Source of the DNA: Arthrobacter sp. NtRootA1
GTDB lineage: Bacteria > Actinomycetota > Actinomycetes > Actinomycetales > Micrococcaceae
NCBI RefSeq assembly: GCF_019976975.1
Contig: NZ_AP024630.1
Location: 3,410,001-3,474,000 of the forward strand
Direction: 5' to 3'
Length of the DNA stretch: 64,000 nt
In this document: positions 57,401 through 64,000 of the stretch, one piece after another
How positions within the stretch are numbered: position 1 is the stretch's first letter
How the letters are laid out: each line of letters starts with the position of its first letter
Notes under the pieces: generated by a model
Database searches by the model: none
What the model was told of the DNA's origin: nothing
The model's input: only the letters and a program-made list of their open reading frames with translations
Made by a program: the position numbers and the translations under genes

Positions 57401-58008
57401 GTTAGTTGGCGGCGGATCTCTGCGGTGAGGTCGCCAAGCCGGGCAAGGTTGGCCTGCATGGCTTCGAGCTTGCGGACGGTTTTTTCCTTGCGGCGGCGGT
57501 GCTTGAGGATCCCGGCTGCTTCCTCGATGAAACCGCGGCGGTCTTCGGGCGTCGCGTGTAGCACGCGGTCCAGTTGGCCTTGGCCCACTATCACGTGCAT
57601 CTCGCGTCCCAGTCCTGAATCGGACAAAAGCTCCTGGATGTCCAGGAGCCGGCACGGCGCACCGTTGATGGCGTATTCGGAGCCACCTGTCCGGAACAAT
57701 GTCCGGGAAATGGTGACTTCGCTGTACTCAATGGGAAGCGCGTTGTCCGCGTTGTCGATGGTCAGGGAAACGTGCGCCCGCCCCAAAGGAGGCCTGCCGG
57801 ACGTGCCGGCAAAGATGACATCTTCCATCTTTCCACCGCGCAGCGTCTTGGCACCTTGCTCCCCCATCACCCATGCCAAGGCATCCACGACGTTGGACTT
57901 ACCCGAGCCGTTCGGACCGACGACGGCGGTGACGCCGGGCTCGAAGTCGAACGTCGTGGCCGACGCAAACGACTTGAATCCGCGGACAGTCAGACTTTTC
58001 AAATGCAA
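54424..58008 (-). CDS. smc: Chromosome partition protein SMC
   Basis: 1194 residues, normal for SMC. The N-terminal head has GPNGSGKSNVVDAL (near 32-45); two long coiled coils flank the hinge (about 495-655, GPLAGMLAIEPGYEAAIAAAL); the C-terminal head has the ABC signature LLSGGERSLTAVALL and DEVEAALDDTN. It compacts and segregates chromosomes with ScpA and ScpB. The start is TTG 58008, reading LHLKSLTVRGFKSFA. Confidence 0.97.
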   Translation of the reverse strand: MHLKSLTVRGFKSFASATTFDFEPGVTAVVGPNGSGKSNVVDALAWVMGEQGAKTLRGGKMEDVIFAGTSGRPPLGRAHVSLTIDNADNALPIEYSEVTISRTLFRTGGSEYAINGAPCRLLDIQELLSDSGLGREMHVIVGQGQLDRVLHATPEDRRGFIEEAAGILKHRRRKEKTVRKLEAMQANLARLGDLTAEIRRQLTPLGKQAEIARRAQTVQFDVRDARARLLADDIVALTSSLEQDVADEAALKERRQVVESELGHGRRRQAALEQQAAEATPRLNAARDNWYQLSAGRERLRSLGSLAAERRRLLGSSEAVPDSGRDPEQLERQAAKARGEQAALEHDILAKQAALLEATVAKDSAEALAAAEDKRLTAMLRAAADRREGLARLAGQVAAARSRAEAAEAERGRLRESLAAGNERRRHAQSEFAALESQVAGVEDGEESLDAEYENATEALDAVLAEIEELKSAEREALRQRDALTARRDALLLGLNRKDGSEHLLSGDVQGILGPLAGMLAIEPGYEAAIAAALGSASDALVVGDSTVAVAAIQQLKEDDAGRAALLLADVGRGAGEAAFPLELPAGSRWAVDVLKVTEPAAQGALALLAGIAVVDDTAGAAALIGGHPEIKVVTRAGDVFTALTVQGGSATAPSLLEIQAAVDDAVAGLHEVTARLERGRFALAGAEARRAEAQDRADAALERLHESDARLAAVAERLGHLNSLLRSAVGESERLEASLARAEANIAEARLDLEVAAERLAAAQEAPDEEPSTDQRDELAAQARLARSNEMDARLALRTAEEQVGAIAGRAASLERAAATERRAREEAARRAQRRRAQAQRAGAVVSAVEQVLRFIDISVDLAGHERDLAEQAREQLEKELSGVRSGNDDLAKELAELTDSVHKDEMARTQQRLRIEALEARSIEELGLSAEQLVADYGPDQLVPQPAGATTDKWAELRAPVDETGAPLVEGIPFDRAEQEKRLKKAERELAALGKVNPLALEEFAALEERHQFLSSQLEDLKSSRKDLLDIIKEVDNRVQQVFTEAFADTSAQFDRVFARLFPGGEGRLVLTDPNDMLTTGIEVEARPAGKKIKRLSLLSGGERSLTAVALLVAIFKARPSPFYVMDEVEAALDDTNLGRLITIFEELRESSQLIVITHQKRTMEVADALYGVTMRGDGVSTVISQRLGAGA

Positions 58009-58375
58009 GGCGGTTCGGTTCTCCTGGGTGGCCTGTTGTCAGCCCTTGGGGGCGGCTGTATCTCCCTAAATCTACTGCCGTTTGGCCGAAATCCATGGAT
58101 CTGTAACGGGAAAGCCTTGCGGCAAGGATGCCGCGCCCCTACACTCCTGCCAAGGGTTACTTGGCGGATTCGCTCCGGTGATCCGGCTTTGACCTGAAGG
58201 TCCCTCGGGTAAAGGCTGGATACGGTCCAGATATTCGGAAACGATCATCCAAGTGCAGGACCCATATTCCATAACTGAAGATCTTGGTTTGACCCTGGCT
58301 GGGGAGCGGCAAGCAGGGACCGTGCGCTAAACGCGGACCCATATTCGCAATTGGCGTACCACTCCAGGAGTTCTG
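58009..58375. promoter_or_regulatory. Intergenic region with 12-bp direct repeat
   Basis: 367 bases between smc (minus) and the secreted-protein gene (plus). GGACCCATATTC occurs at 58258-58269 and at 58335-58346, 77 bases apart, about seven helical turns; a related CAGATATTC is at 58229. These may be binding sites of a regulator of the large gene. No RNA gene is seen. Confidence 0.45.
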
Positions 58376-61300
58376 ATGACCGGTCCTTCAGCTACCCGAC
58401 CACAGCAAGTCCTCAAAGGCTTCCTCTTGCCTTTGGTGATTGCCATGGTTGCAGCTTTGCTGCCTCTTACTGCCCCGGCGGCCGTCGCAGCGGGACCTTG
58501 CGACCCCGGTATGAACCCCGTGGTGTGTGAAAACTCCAAAGCCGGAAGTCCACCTTCAGAGTGGGACATAGCCGGCGCCGGGGATGCCGGGATACAGGGA
58601 TTTTCCACGGAGATCAGTGTCAACGCCGGGCAGCCGATCAAGTTTAAGATCGATACGAACGCCGCCAACTACACGATCGCCATCTACCGCACAGGCTGGT
58701 ACGGCGGGAACGGCGCCCGGAAGATTGCCGATGTGACACCCTCGGTACTGCGACAGAACCAACCCCAATGCATCAGCGATCTGACCACCGAACTCTATGA
58801 CTGCGGCAACTGGGCCGTTTCAGCTACCTGGCAGGTTCCGTCGACAGCCGTCTCGGGCATTTACATAGCTCTTCTCACACGGCCTGACAACGGAGACCAG
58901 AGCCACATCACGTTCATTGTGCGAAACGATGGCAACCATTCCGACGTCGTCTTCCAGACCTCAGACACCACGTGGCAGGCGTACAACGGTTATGGCGGTT
59001 CCAACTTCTACCAGGGCGCGGCCAACGGCCGGGCCTACAAACTCAGTTACAACCGTCCCATGGATACCCGTGGCGGGATCGGCGGGCGGGACTTCTACTT
59101 CGCCAATGAGTATCCGATGGTCCGCTTCCTGGAGCAGAACGGGTACGACGTCAGCTACATAAGTGGTCTGGATACCGACCGCAGCGGCGCCCAGTTGCTT
59201 AACCACAAGGTCTTCCTGTCAGTGGGCCACGATGAATACTGGTCCGGCCCCCAACGCGCCGCCGTCACCGCGGCCAGGGACGCGGGGGTAAACCTGCAGT
59301 TCCTCTCCGGCAATGAGATGTACTGGCGCACGCGTTTCGAGGCCTCGACGGTTGACGGGGGCGCTGGCCGCACTTTGACCTGCTACAAGGAGACGTGGGC
59401 CAACACCAAGAGCGACCCAAGCACCCAATGGACTGGTACGTGGCGGGACCCACGGTTTGCTTCGCAAAGTGCTGGCGCAGGCTTACCGGAAAACGGGCTT
59501 ACCGGGACTCTCTATATGTCCAACTACACCGATCTCCCCGTAACCGTATCCGCAGAGGAAGGGAAGACGAGGCTGTGGCGAAATACTTCCCTGACTTCGC
59601 TGCCTGCAGGTTCCTCGGCTGCTTTGGCCCCCCACACCATCGGATATGAGTCCAACGAGGACCTGGACAATGGTTTCAGGCCGGCAGGGCTGATCCAGCT
59701 GTCCACCACAGTTGGGGACGTTGATCAGTACCTGCAGGATTTCGGCAACACGGTCAAACCGGGCCGCACAACACACCACCTGACTCTGTACCGTGCCCCC
59801 AGTGGTGCCTTGGTGTTCTCTGCCGGCAGCGTCCAGTGGACCTGGGGCCTGGACCAGGAACATGATGGCGGCGGCGCAGCGGCCGATCCCCGGATGCGGC
59901 AGGCCCAAGTCAACCTGCTCGCAGACATGGGTGCTCAACCCGCTACACGGGCAGCCGGCATAGCCGCCGCAACGGCCAGCACGGATCTGACCGGGCCAAC
60001 CGTCACCATTGCCGCACCAGCCAACGCTGCCACCATCGCCCACGGAACAAGCGTCACCGTATCCGGTACTGCTTCAGACACCGGCGGCGGCGTTGTGGCC
60101 GGCGTCGAGGTGTCAACCGACGGTGGCGCGACGTGGCACCCGGCACAAGGGAAGCAAAACTGGACCTACAACTACATCCAGAAAGGCCTCTCATCGGCCA
60201 CTGTCCAGGTACGGGCCATCGATGACAGCGCCAACATTGGTGCCACGTCCACCCGGAACCTCACAATCACCGGCCCCTACAGCGTCTTTGGCCAGACTGT
60301 CCCCGCCATCCAGGACGCCGGCGACGCCGGGGCCTATGAACTCGGACTGCGGTTCTCACCAACCGTAGATGGTTTCGTCACGGGTGTGAGGTTCTTCAAG
60401 AGCCAGGCCAATACAGGAACGCACATCGGTTCACTCTGGAGCAGCTCCGGCGAGCGCCTGGCCACGGCCACTTTCACCAACGAAACAACCTCCGGCTGGC
60501 AGCAAGTCCTCTTCAGCCAAGCCGTCCCTGTGGCAGCAGGCCAAACGTACACAGTTTCTTACTGGGATCCGAACGGCCACTATGCCAGCAAGGAATACCA
60601 GTGGGCCTACAGCGGTTCAACGGAAGCACCGTTAACAGTTGCCGGCGGCTTCGGTGCCCAGCCTGCGGGCGTCTACAGCGGATCGGGATTCCCGATCGCC
60701 AGCCACAACGGCGGCCACTACTTCGTTGACGCTCTTTTCAGCACGGTTGACACCACGCCGATGACGGTTTCCGGACAAAATCCTTACCCGTCCTCTTCCA
60801 GCGTTTCCGTCAATACCAAGGTCAGTGCCGTGTTCTCCAAACCAGTCACTGCATCCAGCGTCCAGCTGACGTTGAAGTCCGCCTCCGGGACCGTGGCGGG
60901 CACCACCGCGTACGACTCCGCTACGCGTCGGGCGACGTTCACGCCATCATCTGCCTTGGCTTTCAGCACGACGTACACGGCGACCCTCGCCGGCACCGAT
61001 TCGATCGGCGGATCGGTAACTGCCGGCGGAACCTGGTCCTTCACGACGGCGGCAACCCTGCCGGTCGCCGGGGATTGCCCGTGCAGTCTCTTCGATGACA
61101 GCGTTACCCCTGGAATCGCCGAGATCCGGGACGGAGTTCCACTAACGCTTGGCGTGCGTTTCTACAGCGTCAGGGCCGGCGAGGTCACCGGCGTCAGGTT
61201 CTATAAGTCGGCCGGCAACACGGGCACCCACAATGGGGCCCTGTACACCGCGGCCGGACAACAATTGGCGACAGTAACCTTCGCCAATGAGAGTGCTTCC

Positions 61301-63118
61301 GGATGGCAAACAGCGATCTTCGGCCAGCCTGTCCAGATCGCTGCCAACACGCAATACATCGTCTCCTACACATCGCTGACCGGCACATACTCGGCCACCA
61401 CAAATGGCTTCGGTTCGGGCATGAGTGTTGGGCCCTTGCGGACAGACTCGGATGCTGGTGCTTACACGTACAGCGGAGGCTTCCCCGCTTCCAGTTCAAC
61501 CGCCAGCTATCTGGTTGACGTGGTCGCCATGATTCCACCGCCCGCCTTCACGGCAAGCGCACAGTCGCCTTTGCCCGGCGCATCCAGTGTCCCGCTGGAC
61601 ACCAAGGTCAGCGCCGTACTGTCCGAAGCAGCCACACCGTCAAGCGTCACGCTTGGAGTGAAAGCAGCCAGTGGCGCCGCCGTAGCCGGAACAACGAGCT
61701 ATGACCAAACAACGCGCCAGGTGACGTTCACCCCCGCCTCGCCTCTCGCCGCGGGTACGTCATTCACGGCCACTCTGGCTGCAACATCGTCTGCCTCCGG
61801 GCAGCAGTTGACTGGTGGCACTTGGACCTTCACGACGGTTCCAGCCCCTCGTGTTCCGGGCTCGTGCCCCTGCACCCTGTACCAGGACAGCGTCACACCG
61901 ACGACTGCCGAGGTTGATGATGGTACACCGCTGACGCTGGGCGTCCGCTTCTCCAGCGACACTGCAGGCCAGGTGACGGGCATCCGCTTCTACAAGTCCG
62001 CTGGAAACACCGGAACGCATACGGGTTCGCTGTACTCCAGCGCCGGGCAGCTCCTTGCATCGGTCACGTTTACCAACGAGTCCAGTATGGGTTGGCAGAC
62101 AGCAACCTTCAGCCAACCAGTTAATATTGCCGCTGACACTGAATACGTTGTTGCGTACAAGTCTCCGACCGGCAAGTACTCCTACACCGCCAACGGCTTC
62201 GGCGAGGGTCTCACCAGCGGACCCCTGCGAACCGCGTCAGACGCAGGCGCGTACTCTTACAGCAGCGATTTCCCGAACGTGCCCTCCACGGCAAGTTATC
62301 TGGTGGACCTGGTGCTCACGGTGCCGGAACCTCCACTGACGGTCACGGCCCAGGTGCCGGCACCGGGCGCTACGGGCATCCCTGCCGACGTCAAACCCTC
62401 GATAACGCTCTCCGCTGCTATTCGATCCGGGGCATCGATGGCGTTGACTGCCAATGGCGCGTCTGTAGCGGGAACCACCGCGTTGTCAGCAGACAGCAAG
62501 ACCGTGACGTTTACCCCGACAACGGCCCTGCCCAGCAGCGCGTCAGTATCCGTCAGCGTGACGAACGTGGTTTCGCAACAGGGGCAAACCCTGCCGCCAA
62601 CCAGCTGGCAGTTCACTACAGCCAGCCCCACCGTGCAACAGTCCACCATCTTTGGGTCGCTCCTACCGCAAGTGGCCTCCGCTTCGGAAACGAAAGCGGT
62701 GGAACTGGGGACCGCATTCAGCGTCTCCCAGGCAGGCAACGTGACAGGCATTCGTTTCTATAAAGGCACCGGGAACACCGGTACCCATGTTGGGTCGCTG
62801 TGGAACGCGGCCGGCACCCGCCTGGCACAAGTGACCTTCGTCAACGAGACAGCAACCGGATGGCAAACAGCCACACTGTCCACACCAGTGGCACTGGCTA
62901 CAGGTCAGAGGTATGTAGTCTCCTACCGGGCACCCAATGGCAGGTACTCCTACACCACCGGCTTCTTCAACCAAACGTGGACCAGTGGCGTCTTCACGGC
63001 TTCCGGTCCCGATAATGGCGTGTATCGGTACGGTGCCTCTGGGACAATGCCAAACAATTCCTGGAATGCCACGAACTACTTTGTAGACGTGGTCTACTCC
63101 ATCCAATCCGGCGGCTAG
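58376..63118 (+). CDS. Secreted 1580-residue DUF4082 / Ig-like repeat protein
   Basis: A signal peptide (hydrophobic VIAMVAALLPLTAPAAVAA, cleavage near 39) leads to a domain at about 45-540 that resembles the large subunit of N,N-dimethylformamidase-like proteins (WYGGNGARK, FLSVGHDEYWSG, FLSGNEMYWRTRF). A bacterial Ig-like domain (543-635) follows. Then four DUF4082 domains, at about 635-789, 896-1052, 1163-1317 and 1423-1580, alternate with three Big_5-type Ig domains at about 796-892, 1057-1157 and 1320-1417. Each DUF4082 repeats phrases like TGVRFYKSAGNTGTH. No sorting signal or membrane anchor is visible at the C-terminus. Probably an extracellular, carbohydrate- or surface-associated protein; enzyme activity is unknown. 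Confidence 0.88.
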   Translation: MTGPSATRPQQVLKGFLLPLVIAMVAALLPLTAPAAVAAGPCDPGMNPVVCENSKAGSPPSEWDIAGAGDAGIQGFSTEISVNAGQPIKFKIDTNAANYTIAIYRTGWYGGNGARKIADVTPSVLRQNQPQCISDLTTELYDCGNWAVSATWQVPSTAVSGIYIALLTRPDNGDQSHITFIVRNDGNHSDVVFQTSDTTWQAYNGYGGSNFYQGAANGRAYKLSYNRPMDTRGGIGGRDFYFANEYPMVRFLEQNGYDVSYISGLDTDRSGAQLLNHKVFLSVGHDEYWSGPQRAAVTAARDAGVNLQFLSGNEMYWRTRFEASTVDGGAGRTLTCYKETWANTKSDPSTQWTGTWRDPRFASQSAGAGLPENGLTGTLYMSNYTDLPVTVSAEEGKTRLWRNTSLTSLPAGSSAALAPHTIGYESNEDLDNGFRPAGLIQLSTTVGDVDQYLQDFGNTVKPGRTTHHLTLYRAPSGALVFSAGSVQWTWGLDQEHDGGGAAADPRMRQAQVNLLADMGAQPATRAAGIAAATASTDLTGPTVTIAAPANAATIAHGTSVTVSGTASDTGGGVVAGVEVSTDGGATWHPAQGKQNWTYNYIQKGLSSATVQVRAIDDSANIGATSTRNLTITGPYSVFGQTVPAIQDAGDAGAYELGLRFSPTVDGFVTGVRFFKSQANTGTHIGSLWSSSGERLATATFTNETTSGWQQVLFSQAVPVAAGQTYTVSYWDPNGHYASKEYQWAYSGSTEAPLTVAGGFGAQPAGVYSGSGFPIASHNGGHYFVDALFSTVDTTPMTVSGQNPYPSSSSVSVNTKVSAVFSKPVTASSVQLTLKSASGTVAGTTAYDSATRRATFTPSSALAFSTTYTATLAGTDSIGGSVTAGGTWSFTTAATLPVAGDCPCSLFDDSVTPGIAEIRDGVPLTLGVRFYSVRAGEVTGVRFYKSAGNTGTHNGALYTAAGQQLATVTFANESASGWQTAIFGQPVQIAANTQYIVSYTSLTGTYSATTNGFGSGMSVGPLRTDSDAGAYTYSGGFPASSSTASYLVDVVAMIPPPAFTASAQSPLPGASSVPLDTKVSAVLSEAATPSSVTLGVKAASGAAVAGTTSYDQTTRQVTFTPASPLAAGTSFTATLAATSSASGQQLTGGTWTFTTVPAPRVPGSCPCTLYQDSVTPTTAEVDDGTPLTLGVRFSSDTAGQVTGIRFYKSAGNTGTHTGSLYSSAGQLLASVTFTNESSMGWQTATFSQPVNIAADTEYVVAYKSPTGKYSYTANGFGEGLTSGPLRTASDAGAYSYSSDFPNVPSTASYLVDLVLTVPEPPLTVTAQVPAPGATGIPADVKPSITLSAAIRSGASMALTANGASVAGTTALSADSKTVTFTPTTALPSSASVSVSVTNVVSQQGQTLPPTSWQFTTASPTVQQSTIFGSLLPQVASASETKAVELGTAFSVSQAGNVTGIRFYKGTGNTGTHVGSLWNAAGTRLAQVTFVNETATGWQTATLSTPVALATGQRYVVSYRAPNGRYSYTTGFFNQTWTSGVFTASGPDNGVYRYGASGTMPNNSWNATNYFVDVVYSIQSGG

Positions 63119-63138
63119 GTCCGCCTCCGAACTGCTGG

Positions 63139-63169
63139 CGTCCGGCCCCCTGAACTCCAGGGCCGGACG
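63139..63169 (+). terminator. Hairpin after the DUF4082 gene
   Basis: CGTCCGGCCC (63139-63148) pairs with GGGCCGGACG (63160-63169) around an 11-base loop; only a short T stretch (CATTTAA) follows. It lies 20 bases after the stop codon. Confidence 0.6.
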
Positions 63170-63261
63170 TCGGCATTTAACGTCAGCAAACAAGCTTCAA
63201 CGCAACGCGTACTCACCGGCCAGGCTTATTCACCGGACCAAGTCTTCAACGCACCATGTCT

Positions 63262-64000
63262 TCAGCGGACTACGCTCGGCGACCACGCATGGGGGATAAA
63301 CAGGCTTGGCTGTGACGCGGTATCCGTTGCCAGCTTCCAGATATTGCTGTCACCTGGGGTATTTTCGTCGGCCAATCCGTAAAGGACGTTTTGATTGTCC
63401 AACCATTCAATCTGGTCATCCACGCTTCGCTTCTCGGGCAGGACGGTTTCCTGTCCGGTAGCGAGGTCAAGGACAGCGACATTCCAATGCGCAGTCAACG
63501 TCCCGCCGTCGTTCTTCTTGTAGGCGATTCGCGTGCCGTCAGGAGAGATGGAAGGGCACTCGACGTTATCGTGGACCGCAGTCAGGGTCTTGGCCGACAA
63601 ACTGCCACGAACAAGCCAGATCCGCCCGGCGGAAGCCGCAGTCGCGTAGAAGACGTCGCTTTGCCCAGGCGCAAAGGTGACCCCCCAGATGTTTCTGTCC
63701 GTGGCCTGCAAGCGCTCGCCGTTGACTATCAGGGCGAAGTCCTCCAGATTCCCCGAACCACCTGAACCAGCCGCCGTGAAGTTGATTTCAGTCGCGGTGG
63801 AGAACCCTGCTGTGGCATACGAGTGGCCGGTAACGAACACAGTTGTTGCAATCATGGATCCGTCTGGACTGGTTCGCGTCCGGCTCGGTATTCCCGGCAG
63901 GGGCCATGCCCGCTGCTGCTGCCAGTCTCTATTAAGGACGGCCGCTTCGAAGGCAGTCACAATCCCCCGGTTCGTCCTGAGGCAAACCACTGTAACGGCA
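63262..64000 (-). CDS. TolB-like beta-propeller protein, 5' end outside window
   Basis: At least 245 residues; the frame is open through base 64000. Repeated blades such as RTSPDGSMIATTVF, WGVTFAPGQSDVFYATA, CPSISPDGTRIAYKK and IEWLDNQNVLYGLADEN have the PD40/WD40-like SPDG pattern of TolB propellers. It ends in a blade with HAWSPSVVR. Such propellers bind proteins or glycans; here the N-terminal part that would tell secretion or fusion is missing. It is convergent with the DUF4082 gene. Confidence 0.75.
   Translation of the reverse strand, partial: AVTVVCLRTNRGIVTAFEAAVLNRDWQQQRAWPLPGIPSRTRTSPDGSMIATTVFVTGHSYATAGFSTATEINFTAAGSGGSGNLEDFALIVNGERLQATDRNIWGVTFAPGQSDVFYATAASAGRIWLVRGSLSAKTLTAVHDNVECPSISPDGTRIAYKKNDGGTLTAHWNVAVLDLATGQETVLPEKRSVDDQIEWLDNQNVLYGLADENTPGDSNIWKLATDTASQPSLFIPHAWSPSVVR

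Noticed and set aside
56474..58069. Plus-strand frame of 531 codons opposite smc
   Set aside because: Made of Ser, Arg and Ala runs, typical of the antisense of coiled-coil coding sequence.
59000..63100. Repeats in the DUF4082 gene as a CRISPR array or mobile repeat
   Set aside because: The repeats are in frame, about 450-500 bases apart and diverged, which fits protein domain repeats.

Overview
The window looks like actinobacterial DNA of the Micrococcaceae type (Arthrobacter in the broad sense). GC is high, GTG and TTG starts are common, the core gene order is actinobacterial (comM-yraN-DUF2469-rnhB-lepB-rplS-trmD-rimM-KH-rpsP, then ffh, ftsY, smc), and the Baeyer-Villiger monooxygenase closely resembles actinobacterial cyclohexanone monooxygenases. 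The genus is inference.

The window falls into two parts. From base 1 to about 34,480 lies an accessory block rich in broken genes. From 34,480 to the end lies conserved chromosome. The border is sharp: the comM (yifB) gene is cut in the codons for its Walker A motif, and foreign sequence follows. The rest of comM is not in the window, so I read the left half as one arm of a genomic island inserted in comM and continuing beyond base 1.

Accessory part. 1-7.1 kb: two DUF4238 proteins, a NYN-domain protein, unknown proteins, a frameshifted gene resembling DUF6414, and an ISL3-family transposase remnant. 7.5-14.6 kb: a thioesterase, a LysR regulator, and a divergent five-gene acyl-CoA degradation operon (type III CoA-transferase, acyl-CoA dehydrogenase, thiolase, enoyl-CoA hydratase, 3-hydroxyacyl-CoA dehydrogenase). 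14.6-15.2 kb: a recombination scar with a broken TetR gene. 15.3-23.4 kb: a cyclohexanol/cyclohexanone cluster (SDR alcohol dehydrogenase, aldehyde dehydrogenase, Baeyer-Villiger monooxygenase and lactone hydrolase on the minus strand; divergent zinc alcohol dehydrogenase and an AcoR-like activator on the plus strand). Together these blocks encode a plausible complete route: cyclohexanol, cyclohexanone, caprolactone, 6-hydroxyhexanoate, 6-oxohexanoate, adipate, adipyl-CoA, then acetyl-CoA and succinyl-CoA. 23.5-25 kb: a transporter pseudogene that shares an identical 17-bp operator-like word with the chn promoter. 25-29.8 kb: a GAF/PucR regulator, fragments of an F420-type oxidoreductase and of an ABC transporter, and a two-component system. 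29.9-34 kb: an ion-homeostasis group (KhtT-like N-domain, DUF1538 membrane protein, PII-like protein, CBS protein, NhaA).

Core part. Protein synthesis and export genes (rpsP, KH protein, rimM, trmD, rplS, two signal peptidases, rnhB, ffh, ftsY), smc, thiC behind a TPP riboswitch, a glucose-6-phosphate dehydrogenase, amtB-glnK with a GlnR-like box, an MFS transporter, a few enzymes of unknown substrate, a 1580-residue secreted DUF4082 repeat protein, and a beta-propeller protein cut by the right edge. I saw no tRNA, rRNA or CRISPR array.
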